Positions 18,141-25,431 of a DNA stretch of 64,000 bases are shown piece after piece. Origin of the DNA: Paenibacillus cellulosilyticus (GTDB lineage Bacteria > Bacillota > Bacilli > Paenibacillales > Paenibacillaceae); assembly GCF_003182255.1 (NCBI RefSeq), contig NZ_QGTQ01000029.1, forward strand, positions 17,510 to 81,509, in the 5' to 3' direction. Below the pieces are notes generated by a model. That model ran no database searches. It worked only from the letters and a program-made list of their open reading frames with translations, and was not told where the DNA came from. The position numbers and the translations under genes were made by a program. The first letter of the stretch is position 1. Each line of letters starts with the position of its first letter.

Positions 18141-18173
18141 CCGCTCTTCCACTTCGGAAGGGCGGTTTTATTT
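18141..18173 (+). terminator. Terminator after the small membrane protein gene
   Basis: CCGCTCTTCC / GGAAGGGCGG stem (10 bp, one G-U), 5-nt loop, followed by TTTTATTTT. Confidence 0.85.
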
Positions 18174-18189
18174 TACCAAATCGCTTCGC

Positions 18190-18242
18190 TTGACATGAAA
18201 CCTTAGGGTGTCATATACTTCGAAATGAAACCAAATGGTTTC
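18190..18242 (+). promoter_or_regulatory. Promoter with two tandem operators for the SRPBCC-ArsR operon
   Basis: TTGACA (18190-18195), 18-bp spacer, TATACT (18214-18219). Two inverted repeats with identical left arms overlap this promoter. GAAACC-TTAG-GGTGTC (18197-18212) lies in the spacer. The perfect palindrome GAAACC-AAAT-GGTTTC (18227-18242) lies at the expected transcription start. Their centres are 30 bp apart, close to three helical turns, so they probably bind the ArsR dimer encoded in the operon. Confidence 0.75.
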
Positions 18243-18295
18243 CTAAAATCAGACGATATTCGTAATTACCTCTAATTGAACAGGAGACTACACAA

Positions 18296-18727
18296 ATGAG
18301 CGAAACGAACGCACAACAGCTGCCGGATATTGTCCGTAACGTTGTATTGAACGCATCAATCGAGAAAGTATGGAAGGCTGTTTCCACTGCAGAAGGAATT
18401 GCTTCGTGGTTCATGCCGCCAACGAGCTTTGAGCCAACGGTTGGGTATGAATTCGAATTGAACGCAGGTCAGTTTGGCATGTCCCCATGCACAGTAACGG
18501 TCGTTGAACCGCCGCACCGTCTCGCTTTCCGTTGGGGCAAAGACTGGACATTGTCCTTTGAACTTAAAGAAGAGCAGGACGGAAAAACAGCGTTTACCCT
18601 TACGCATGGCGGTTGGGGCGCCGATGTCGTTACCGAATTTAATCAGCCGCATACGCAAGTTCGAGAGCATATGGGACATGGCTGGGATGGCATCATGAAG
18701 AAGTTTGTACAAGTTATCGAAGGTTAA
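18296..18727 (+). CDS. SRPBCC (AHSA1/START-like) domain protein
   Basis: A 143-aa single-domain protein of the activator-of-Hsp90-ATPase-like family. The N-terminal signature is RNVVLNASIEKVWKAVSTAEGIASWFMPPT and the C-terminal helix signature is REHMGHGWDGIMKKFVQVIEG. The fold makes a hydrophobic ligand pocket, but the ligand is unknown. The gene lies 6 bp before an ArsR-type repressor gene. This pairing is common in Bacillota and suggests that the SRPBCC protein acts on, or binds, the compound sensed by the regulator. AGGAGA precedes the ATG. Confidence 0.9.
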   Translation: MSETNAQQLPDIVRNVVLNASIEKVWKAVSTAEGIASWFMPPTSFEPTVGYEFELNAGQFGMSPCTVTVVEPPHRLAFRWGKDWTLSFELKEEQDGKTAFTLTHGGWGADVVTEFNQPHTQVREHMGHGWDGIMKKFVQVIEG

Positions 18728-18733
18728 TTCGTT

Positions 18734-19096
18734 ATGGAACAGGCTAAGCCCAATCCCGATAACAAGCCTGCAATGGACGTGTTTCAAGCGATCGCGGACC
18801 CTTCGAGACGTAAGCTTCTAGAAATGCTGGGCGATGAAGAAATGCCGGTCACGGCAATCTCCAGCCATTTCTCAATGACAAGGACGGCTGTCTCGAAGCA
18901 TTTACGCATCCTGACAGACGCAGGCTTATTGACTGAACGAAAGGTCGGGCGAGAGACGCGCTATAGACTGGAGCCTGCACCCCTTCAGGAGTTGAAGCGT
19001 TGGCTTGCCTATTATGATCGGTTCTGGGATAACAAAATGCTCGCCCTTCAGCGCTATGTGGAGTCGTCCGACGATAGCCAGACGTCATCCAGCTAA
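18734..19096 (+). CDS. ArsR-family transcriptional repressor
   Basis: A 120-aa winged-helix regulator: DVFQAIADPSRRKLLEMLGDEEMPVTAISSHFSMTRTAVSKHLRILTDAGLLTERKVGRETRYRLEP-type architecture, with the recognition helix at TRTAVSKHLRIL (about residues 49-60). The metal-binding ELCVCDL motif of ArsR/SmtB proteins is absent, placing it in the non-metal SdpR-like subgroup. It overlaps functionally with the SRPBCC gene 6 bp upstream and likely represses its own operon through the tandem GAAACC operators. Confidence 0.9.
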   Translation: MEQAKPNPDNKPAMDVFQAIADPSRRKLLEMLGDEEMPVTAISSHFSMTRTAVSKHLRILTDAGLLTERKVGRETRYRLEPAPLQELKRWLAYYDRFWDNKMLALQRYVESSDDSQTSSS

Positions 19097-19175
19097 AATC
19101 AAGGGTTGATCGAACGCCCGCGGCCGTATTATGCTGATGACGACTGGATTTGCTGGCTTGAAGGAGAGATGGAAC

Positions 19176-19541
19176 GTGAGCGAATACCCTCATGTGTATG
19201 ATGTGAAGATGGATTTGTACCAGGATTGGCTGAATACGGTACAAGAAGTGTTTCGTGGCTCGGGATCTCCGCTGCCGGAAGATCTGACGGATGAAGAAGT
19301 CTCAATCGCTTATTTTCTGCAGACGGCACCTTCTGAAGAGGCGGCGGAACAGCTCGCGGCGAGTAACGAGAAGCGACTTCGTACGATACAGCAGACCATT
19401 CTGGATCGTATTGATGATGTAATTGCACCTGACATTCATAAGCGAACGGGCTATGAAGGGACGCAGTACCATTTTCAATGGGTATACCAGCAAGGCGAGC
19501 ACATTGTGGAGAATCACTCGCAGTATCGAATCCCGCTATAA
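19176..19541 (+). CDS. Hypothetical protein
   Basis: A 121-aa soluble acidic protein, not recognised. It has N-terminal MSEYPHVYDVKMDLYQDWLNTVQE, a helical middle (TAPSEEAAEQLAASNEKRLRTIQQTILDRID) and a C-terminal GTQYHFQWVYQQGEHIVENHSQYRIPL that looks beta-rich. GTG 19176 was chosen over the upstream ATG 19137 or CTG/ATG in frame because AAGGAGAG (19161-19168) lies 7 nt before it. A bidirectional terminator follows directly. Confidence 0.65.
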   Translation: MSEYPHVYDVKMDLYQDWLNTVQEVFRGSGSPLPEDLTDEEVSIAYFLQTAPSEEAAEQLAASNEKRLRTIQQTILDRIDDVIAPDIHKRTGYEGTQYHFQWVYQQGEHIVENHSQYRIPL

Positions 19542-19547
19542 AAATGC

Positions 19548-19596
19548 AAGAAGAGCAAGCTCGCGGTTGAATGCCGCTCGCTTGCTCTTCTTTTTT
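19548..19596. terminator. Bidirectional terminator
   Basis: AAGAAGAGCAAGC / GCTTGCTCTTCTT stem (13 bp) with inner pairing GCGG/CCGC, T-run on the plus strand and A-run on the 5' side. It serves both the plus-strand hypothetical and the minus-strand CLC gene. Confidence 0.9.
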
Positions 19597-19599
19597 CGT

Positions 19600-20886
19600 T
19601 TAATGGGCTTGCTTATGCTTAACTACGACTTCTGCCTCGGATTTCTTCCTCACCCAAGGGAGCGAAGCTTTGATCCAGCCATAACGCTGGGAACGATAAA
19701 TTCTCGCATGACCGGAGCAAGCATAGCTGACTAAGCAGCCAATAAGTAAATACAATGCACCATCTGTACCAAACAGTTCTAGTCCCATAACGAAGCAGGC
19801 GAAAGGGGTGTTAGCCGCACCGCTGAATACACTCACTAATCCAATGCCTGCCAGCAGCGGTACAGATGCATGGAATAACCCCGCAATCGCACTGCCAAGC
19901 GTACCGCCGATCACGAACAACGGTGTTACTTCGCCGCCCTGAAATCCAGAGCCTAGCGTAATGGAAGTAAACAGCGTCTTGAGTGCGAAGGCAGCTGGAG
20001 ATACCGATTCTTCGAATGAGTGACTTAATAATGGCAGGCTTAATCCAAGATAGTCACGTGTTCCAACGATATACACAAGCGCAATAATGGCAAAGCCACC
20101 AGCGAATGCTCGAAGCGGAGCGTTAGGAATCCATGCAGCGAACCGTTTCTTCAATCCATGCGTCAGCTCACTGAACAGCAGTGCAGCAAGTCCAAACAGA
20201 ATGGAAGCCGCAATGATCTGTGCCAATAATTGAAGCGAGAATGAAGGCAATTGGCCTAGCGAATACTGAATATGTCGAATTCCCCAAGCTCTTGTGACAT
20301 AGTCGCCTGTCCAGCCGGCAATCAAACACGGAATAAGTGCGATAAAGCGGCTTCTGAAGCTGCGGTGTGCAGCAAGCAGTTCGACAGCGAATATGGCGCC
20401 CGCTAGCGGCGTTCCGAATACGGAGCCGAATCCGGCACTAATTCCACATTGGAGCAGTATGCTGCGCTGCTGAGTGGTTAATTTCAGCTTGTTGCCTAAT
20501 TGTTCAGCTAAGCTGCCTCCCAGTTGAACGGCAGTACCTTCGCGTCCGGCCGATCCACCGAGAAGGTGAGTTGTCCATGTTCCAATTAATACGAGCGGTG
20601 CCATGCGCAGCGGTACAGCAACATGAGCATGATCACCGTATGCTTGTTCGATGAGCAAATTGTTGCCTTGTGCTGCTGAGCGGCCATAGGCGGCATACAG
20701 CCAGCTGATCCCAGCACCGCCAATCGGCAGCAGCCACAGAAGCCAAGCTGAGTGCTCGCGCACGGAGGTTAATTGTTCAAGTCCATAAAGAAACAAAGCG
20801 GAAGCAGTTCCGCCCAGCAGGCCGATGGCAATTGTAACGAGCGCCCATCGCAGCAAGCTTGAGCCCGTGTATATGACATTATTCAA
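19600..20886 (-). CDS. CLC-family anion transporter, possibly fluoride (CLC-F) type
   Basis: A 428-aa polytopic membrane protein with CLC motifs. GSAGREGTAVQLGG (gating Glu about residue 116) is where ordinary CLCs have GREGP. GNNLLIE occurs where ordinary CLCs have GSGIPE. GSGFQGGEVTPLFVIGG occurs near the C-terminus. GREGT and GNNL are features I associate with fluoride/proton antiporters (CLC-F), so fluoride export is a reasonable inference, but chloride transport is possible. No crcB/fluoride riboswitch is visible upstream. TTG 20886 was chosen because AAGGAG lies 10 nt before it; a GTG at 20910 is the alternative. A TATAAT -10 lies at 20933-20938. No cytoplasmic CBS or TrkA domain is present. 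Confidence 0.85.
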   Translation of the reverse strand: MNNVIYTGSSLLRWALVTIAIGLLGGTASALFLYGLEQLTSVREHSAWLLWLLPIGGAGISWLYAAYGRSAAQGNNLLIEQAYGDHAHVAVPLRMAPLVLIGTWTTHLLGGSAGREGTAVQLGGSLAEQLGNKLKLTTQQRSILLQCGISAGFGSVFGTPLAGAIFAVELLAAHRSFRSRFIALIPCLIAGWTGDYVTRAWGIRHIQYSLGQLPSFSLQLLAQIIAASILFGLAALLFSELTHGLKKRFAAWIPNAPLRAFAGGFAIIALVYIVGTRDYLGLSLPLLSHSFEESVSPAAFALKTLFTSITLGSGFQGGEVTPLFVIGGTLGSAIAGLFHASVPLLAGIGLVSVFSGAANTPFACFVMGLELFGTDGALYLLIGCLVSYACSGHARIYRSQRYGWIKASLPWVRKKSEAEVVVKHKQAH

Positions 20887-20964
20887 GTGAATTTCGCTCC
20901 TTGACAACACTTAACTTTCTTCATAAGACAAAATTATAGCACGAAATATGGATTGACGGCCTAC

Positions 20965-21036
20965 TCTAGTTTGAGTAAAATACTTCGTATGCGAAATGTT
21001 CGTATGTGAAAGATTTGTTTTCTAAATCAAACTAGA
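20965..21036 (+). promoter_or_regulatory. Repeat-rich control region of the MarR-efflux operon
   Basis: Between the divergent CLC and MarR genes. A 10-bp inverted repeat TCTAGTTTGA (20965-20974) / TCAAACTAGA (21027-21036) encloses two direct repeats, TTCGTATGCGAAA (20984-20996) and TTCGTATGTGAAA (20999-21011), with a 15-bp period. Each is itself partly palindromic (TTCG...CGAA). Such sites fit a MarR autoregulatory operator. I could not pick a convincing -35/-10 pair on the plus strand. Confidence 0.5.
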
Positions 21037-21056
21037 AGGGAGGAGGGGTTCACATA

Positions 21057-21500
21057 CTGGAGAATCAGGAGCGGCTGCAGCGACTATTGCTCATGTTTCG
21101 AGAAACGAATAAAGAGCTGTATCAAGTATTGAATGTTACGTTACAGCAGCTAGGTATCACATCCGCACAATACATGGTACTTAAGGCACTGCACACGAAG
21201 CCGTGCATGGGTTTGTCAGAGTTAGCGGAACAGATTTATTCCAATAACAGCACGGCAAGTGGCATTATTGATCGTCTGGTCAAAGCCGACCTCGTCAAGC
21301 GGGAGCGGCCTGATACGGACCGCCGGGCGATTTCACTGACGTTGACTCCGCAAGGAGAAGAACTGATCAACAAAGCTCTCGAATTGCGACTGGATCGGTT
21401 GAAGCCGCTCCTGAAGCTGCCCGCAGAGGATTACGATACGATGTTCCGCATTCATCGGGATATTATAGAATTAATACAACAAGGTGGAGAGGAAGCCTAA
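21057..21500 (+). CDS. MarR-family regulator (probable CTG start)
   Basis: A winged-helix regulator of about 147 aa: FRETNKELYQVLNVTLQQLGITSAQYMVLKAL, LSELAEQIYSNNSTASGIIDRLVKADLVKRERPDTDRRAISLTLTPQGEEL. The recognition helix and the D-x-R wing are intact. The first standard start codon in frame is a TTG at 21087 without a nearby SD. A CTG at 21057 lies 8 nt after GGAGGGG and adds MENQERLQRLL, as family members usually have. It ends 1 nt before the DHA2 efflux gene, which it probably represses in response to a toxic ligand. Confidence 0.8.
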   Translation: MENQERLQRLLLMFRETNKELYQVLNVTLQQLGITSAQYMVLKALHTKPCMGLSELAEQIYSNNSTASGIIDRLVKADLVKRERPDTDRRAISLTLTPQGEELINKALELRLDRLKPLLKLPAEDYDTMFRIHRDIIELIQQGGEEA

Positions 21501-21501
21501 C

Positions 21502-23016
21502 ATGACTAACGCAGTATCTAACTTAAAAAGGGGTCCTATCGTAGCTTCGCTGATTATTGCGGCGTTCGTTGCGATCTTGGCGCAAACGCTGCTTAACATC
21601 GCGCTGCCAAGCATCATGAAGGACCTGAATGTATCGGAGAACACGGCACAGTGGCTCATCACGGGCTACATGCTTGTCAACGGTGTACTTATTCCGATCA
21701 GTGCTTATATGATCGAACGATTTACTACAAGAAGTTTGTTCATTGTCGCTGTCAGCTTGTTCACGATCGGTACGATCGTTAGTGCCCTGGCTCACAGTTT
21801 CCCTATTTTGCTCACAGGTCGTCTGATCCAAGCGGCTGGCGCTGGTATACTGATGCCGCTGATGTCGATCGTATTCCTGACGATCTTCCCGGTTGCAGAA
21901 CGCGGTAAAGCAATGGGTATGATGGGTCTGGCGATGATCTTCGCACCAGCAGTTGGACCTACGCTGTCCGGCTGGATCGTAGAACACTATTCGTGGCGCG
22001 TTCTGTTCTACATCCTGCTCCCGATTATTTTGTTCGCTCTGTTCTACGGCGCTTATGCAATGAAGAACGTTACGCGTAACGCCAAATCGAAGCTGGACTA
22101 TCTTGCAGTTGTATTGTCTACGCTCGGCTTCGGCGGCATCTTGTATGGCTTCTCCGATGCAGGTACGGACGGCTGGAACAACAATACGGTAATTACATCG
22201 CTCGTTATCGGTGTAGTATCCCTTATCTTGTTCGTCTGGCGTGAACTTGTTGTTGAGAAGCCGATTCTTGAACTGCGTGTATTCAAATTCAGCATGTACT
22301 CGCTCACGACTGTCATCAACGTTATCGTTACGATGGCCATGTACTCCGGTATGATTCTGCTGCCGCTGTACCTGCAGAACATTCGCGGCTTTACGCCGGT
22401 TGAATCTGGATTGCTCCTGCTGCCAGGCGCGATCCTGATGGGTATCATGTCGCCAATTACAGGTATTATTTTCGATAAAATCGGTGCACGTTGGCTTGCG
22501 GTTGTAGGTCTTGCAATCACGGTCGGCACGACGTACATGCTGAGCGATTTGGCCTCAGATACGACATACACGGCTTTGATCACGATCTACTCGTTCCGCA
22601 TGTTCGGTATGTCCCTGCTTATGATGCCAATCCAAACAGCTGGTATGAACCAGCTGCCGCAGCGCCTCAATGCGCATGGTTCGGCGATGCAGCAAACACT
22701 GCGTAACGTTGCAGGTGCACTTGGTGCAGCATTGCTCGTTACGATCATGACGAACAAAACGAAAGATGTTGTCAAAGAACTGATCGTCAGCACGGGTACG
22801 AATCCACAAGACGAGAAAGCGATGCTGCCGCTTCAAGCCCAAGCTATGATCGAAGGCATTAACCATGCGTTTGTCGTTGCGACATGGTTCGCAGTTGCCG
22901 CTCTCGTGCTTGCCTTCTTCATCAAGAAGGTTAAACCGCATGAAGAGAAGAAAGTTGAAACGGCCAAGAACGATGATAAAGTGAAGGCACAAACCCAAGC
23001 AGCTTCGCGCGGTTAA
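21502..23016 (+). CDS. MFS drug efflux permease, DHA2 family (14 TM)
   Basis: A 504-aa proton-driven exporter of the EmrB/QacA/LmrB group. It opens with ALPSIMKDLNVSENTAQWLITGYMLVNGVLIPISAYMIERFTTRSLF, and has motif C-like GLAMIFAPAVGPTLSGWIVEHYSWR and about 14 hydrophobic segments. The lysine-rich C-terminal tail (~480-504) is cytoplasmic. ATG 21502 is 1 nt after the MarR stop, with GGTGGAGAGG upstream, so the two genes are coupled. The MarR gene predicts induction by the exported compound. The substrate range is unknown. Confidence 0.9.
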   Translation: MTNAVSNLKRGPIVASLIIAAFVAILAQTLLNIALPSIMKDLNVSENTAQWLITGYMLVNGVLIPISAYMIERFTTRSLFIVAVSLFTIGTIVSALAHSFPILLTGRLIQAAGAGILMPLMSIVFLTIFPVAERGKAMGMMGLAMIFAPAVGPTLSGWIVEHYSWRVLFYILLPIILFALFYGAYAMKNVTRNAKSKLDYLAVVLSTLGFGGILYGFSDAGTDGWNNNTVITSLVIGVVSLILFVWRELVVEKPILELRVFKFSMYSLTTVINVIVTMAMYSGMILLPLYLQNIRGFTPVESGLLLLPGAILMGIMSPITGIIFDKIGARWLAVVGLAITVGTTYMLSDLASDTTYTALITIYSFRMFGMSLLMMPIQTAGMNQLPQRLNAHGSAMQQTLRNVAGALGAALLVTIMTNKTKDVVKELIVSTGTNPQDEKAMLPLQAQAMIEGINHAFVVATWFAVAALVLAFFIKKVKPHEEKKVETAKNDDKVKAQTQAASRG

Positions 23017-23034
23017 TCGCGTGTCACGAAATGG

Positions 23035-23070
23035 CCCGTTTCGATCCTTTTGGATCGAGATGGGTTTTTT
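23035..23070 (+). terminator. Terminator of the MarR-efflux operon
   Basis: CCCGTTTCGATCC / GGATCGAGATGGG stem (13 bp with G-U pairs), 4-nt loop, TTTTTT. Confidence 0.85.
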
Positions 23071-23159
23071 CTTTGTTTCCTGATGAGGACAATGTGCGGT
23101 ATACTCGGGACAACGAATGAATGATGAGGTTACGTCATCAGTGATGAGGTGATTCGGGC

Positions 23160-24107
23160 ATGATATTAGACATAGGCGTGAGAGATGAGCTGCTAAGCCG
23201 ATTAAATGAGGAGCAGCAGCAATATTTGACCGAAGTGCTTTCACGCGGAAGAAGAACGGTATTCGCCAATGAGATGGCGAGGCAGAAAGGGTACTCCATT
23301 CCGGAAGGAATCGATGTGGAGCAAATCGAGCTGCTGCTTGATGAATGGATCTACACCGGTTACATCGATGCCGGCCAAGTATCGCCGGATTTGCGATGCG
23401 AGTGTGGACGTCCGCTCCGCTACCAGCATCAAGTGCAGCATAAGACGACGGGTGAACGGAAGTTTTTCGGCATTGATCATTTGAAGGAGCATTTGACGAT
23501 TGATGCTTCTGTCGTTTCCGCGATTAAGAAAGGCTTCGATGCCATCGATTATGAGCTGGACGAACTGCTAGTGAAGCTCTCCAATGATTGGGCAGCGGAT
23601 CCCGAATTGCTGCAGGTCGCGCAGCTGCCGGATGATGTCGTGGATCATATGAATCTTAAGCTCCCGCTGCTGGACAAGCAGGTAAAGAAGCTGCGGGCCA
23701 TCCGTGCGGCTGAGCTTACTGCAGCATGGCGTCGGAACGAACGACAAGCCGGGCTGCCAGAGCCTGCATTTAAGCCAGAGAAAACGACAGTTGTAGAGAA
23801 ATCGGAATCGTATGATTTGTTCGCGTGGCAGGAGGAAGCAGAGGAGCCGGAAGCAGAGCCTCCGCTAATTGAGTTGGACTATGCCTTGCAAAGCCGTGTA
23901 CGTACTTATTTGCGAAACGGTGTTGGAAGCGCGCGAGTTATATGTGAAATGCTCATCGAGGAGCATCAGGCGAGCGATCGCCGATTTCTGACGGGTAAGC
24001 CTAAGCTGTATCCAAGTGTATGCGTCTATATTGAATCGCTTGATGCGGTCAAGATCGAGAGTATTTCGCCAGAGGACCGCTCGTACTCCCTTACGAAGCC
24101 GATTTAG
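23160..24107 (+). CDS. DUF3895-like hypothetical protein with one zinc-ribbon-like motif
   Basis: A 315-aa soluble protein. The N-terminal ~75 residues are helical (LSRLNEEQQQYLTEVL). A short CECGRPLRYQH motif at ~80-90 may be half of a zinc site. The middle is helical and charged. The C-terminal 75 residues (VRTYLRNGVGSARVICEMLIEEHQASDRRFLTGKPKLYPSVCVYIESL) resemble the DUF3895 domain as I remember it. The function is unknown. AGGTG precedes ATG 23160 by 10 nt and belongs to a duplicated TGATGAGGT (23122, 23142). Confidence 0.65.
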   Translation: MILDIGVRDELLSRLNEEQQQYLTEVLSRGRRTVFANEMARQKGYSIPEGIDVEQIELLLDEWIYTGYIDAGQVSPDLRCECGRPLRYQHQVQHKTTGERKFFGIDHLKEHLTIDASVVSAIKKGFDAIDYELDELLVKLSNDWAADPELLQVAQLPDDVVDHMNLKLPLLDKQVKKLRAIRAAELTAAWRRNERQAGLPEPAFKPEKTTVVEKSESYDLFAWQEEAEEPEAEPPLIELDYALQSRVRTYLRNGVGSARVICEMLIEEHQASDRRFLTGKPKLYPSVCVYIESLDAVKIESISPEDRSYSLTKPI

Positions 24108-24147
24108 TTGTTATCTGTCAGCAATTAATGAGGAGGCATAACCAACG

Positions 24148-24720
24148 ATGGAAGTACATCCTACCGCGCAAACTACCCATAATGCTCATATCGTAAACCC
24201 TCGCGTCATTGACCGGATCGTTGCAGTGCAGTCGACAGCAGAGGATGCCCCTGCTATTATGGATTTACTGTTGAAGACAGCGCAATGGTTGAACAGTAAA
24301 GGCTCAACCCAGTGGGGAGCGCTGCTCCACGGGGAGGATGCGCATCATTCAGTGGAGTCCGCTCGAAGGGGAGACGTCTACTTATTCAAGGATGGCGATA
24401 CGCTCGCAGGTATCGTCATGCTGCTTCGGAGTCCAAGTCCATGGGACATTGAGCTGTGGGGTGAGGAAGGACATGAGGGTGCGGTATATTTGCATCGTCT
24501 AGCCATTAATCGCGATTATAGCGGTAGAAATTTGGGCGAAGCCATTCTCCAATGGGTACACACAGGCATCCGATTCGATGGTAAAGATCGTATCCGACTT
24601 GATTGCAATGACTCGAATCCGCTGCTGGATCAGTTCTATCGATCAGCTGGCTATACGTATATGGGGCATGCAGATAAGGGATTCTTCTTGTTCGAACGCA
24701 TGCAGCCAACCTTACAATAA
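24148..24720 (+). CDS. GNAT-family N-acetyltransferase
   Basis: A 190-aa GCN5-related acetyltransferase. The acetyl-CoA region is LHRLAINRDYSGRNLGEAILQWV (R/Q-x-x-G-x-G/A variant: RDYSGRNLG), followed by IRLDCNDSNPLLDQFYRSAGY, the usual motif B. The acceptor is unknown. The gene stands alone after DUF3895, with GAGGAGG before the ATG. Confidence 0.85.
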   Translation: MEVHPTAQTTHNAHIVNPRVIDRIVAVQSTAEDAPAIMDLLLKTAQWLNSKGSTQWGALLHGEDAHHSVESARRGDVYLFKDGDTLAGIVMLLRSPSPWDIELWGEEGHEGAVYLHRLAINRDYSGRNLGEAILQWVHTGIRFDGKDRIRLDCNDSNPLLDQFYRSAGYTYMGHADKGFFLFERMQPTLQ

Positions 24721-24803
24721 TTTTTCATTGCATCATAGGCGCAAAGCCGGTTCCGACATCATACAGTGTAGACGTATGACTATTGAACCGGGAGGTACTA
24801 CCG

Positions 24804-25271
24804 ATGAATCGTGGTTTTGCGCCATTTGGCGGTGGTTTTGGTCGCCGTCCTTTCCGTCCGTTTCCGCATCCCTTTTTCCCTGGACGCGTTTTGTTTCCAT
24901 TCTTTTTCTTCTCGCCGTTCTTTTTCCCGTTCTTCCGCGAAGGTGAAGAGCTAGGAGAGGATCGGAACGACGGGATTTTCGCGCAGCATCAAGCAACGCA
25001 GGGGCAGACGCTTCAACAGGTGGCGCATGCGTATAACATCCCTTATCCAATTCTGGAAGAAGCGAATCCGCAAGTTACTAGTCCAACTCAACTGAGACAA
25101 GGTGAAACGGTCGTTATTCCGCGGATCTCGCATATGTATTGCCACAAAACATACATGGAGCGCGATGAGAAGCAGCCCGTACAGACGGCTGTAGACCCTG
25201 CTCAGCAGCAGCAAGCACAACAGTGGCAGCAGCCAAGGTCACCTTACGCGCCAAATCAATACCCTTATTAA
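24804..25271 (+). CDS. LysM-domain protein, possibly spore-associated
   Basis: A 155-aa protein. The N-terminal ~50 residues are extremely rich in Phe, Pro, Gly and Arg (FGGGFGRRPFRPFPHPFFPGRVLFPFFFFSPFFFPFF). One LysM domain follows (QGQTLQQVAHAYNIPYPILEEANPQVTSPTQLRQGETVVIPRI, ~65-110), and then a Gln/Pro-rich tail. LysM binds peptidoglycan-type glycans. The lack of a normal signal peptide and the aromatic N-terminus recall spore coat/cortex-interface proteins such as SafA, but that is inference. ATG 24804 was chosen for GGGAGGT 8-9 nt upstream. Confidence 0.8.
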   Translation: MNRGFAPFGGGFGRRPFRPFPHPFFPGRVLFPFFFFSPFFFPFFREGEELGEDRNDGIFAQHQATQGQTLQQVAHAYNIPYPILEEANPQVTSPTQLRQGETVVIPRISHMYCHKTYMERDEKQPVQTAVDPAQQQQAQQWQQPRSPYAPNQYPY

Positions 25272-25293
25272 GGTTTCGAATACAAATAATGAT

Positions 25294-25320
25294 AAGGCTG
25301 CGGATAACCGCAGCCTTTAT
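25294..25320 (+). terminator. Terminator of the LysM gene
   Basis: AAGGCTGCGG / CCGCAGCCTT, 10-bp perfect stem, 4-nt loop (ATAA), then TTATT. Confidence 0.85.
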
Positions 25321-25431
25321 TGCGTTTATTCGAAGATGGAGCGACATACATAAATAGAGGGTGAAATACGTTCATTTTGAGGTATAATGGAACGATGGAG
25401 TTTATTGATGAATGTGGAGGCACGGACGTAA

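Noticed and set aside
20887..21056. Fluoride riboswitch upstream of the CLC gene
   Set aside because: I looked for the conserved crcB-motif helices and loop sequences on the minus strand and could not find them.
22555..23244. A 229-codon minus-strand frame over the end of the efflux gene
   Set aside because: Overlaps the DHA2 gene and its terminator; Arg/His/Cys-rich random-like translation.
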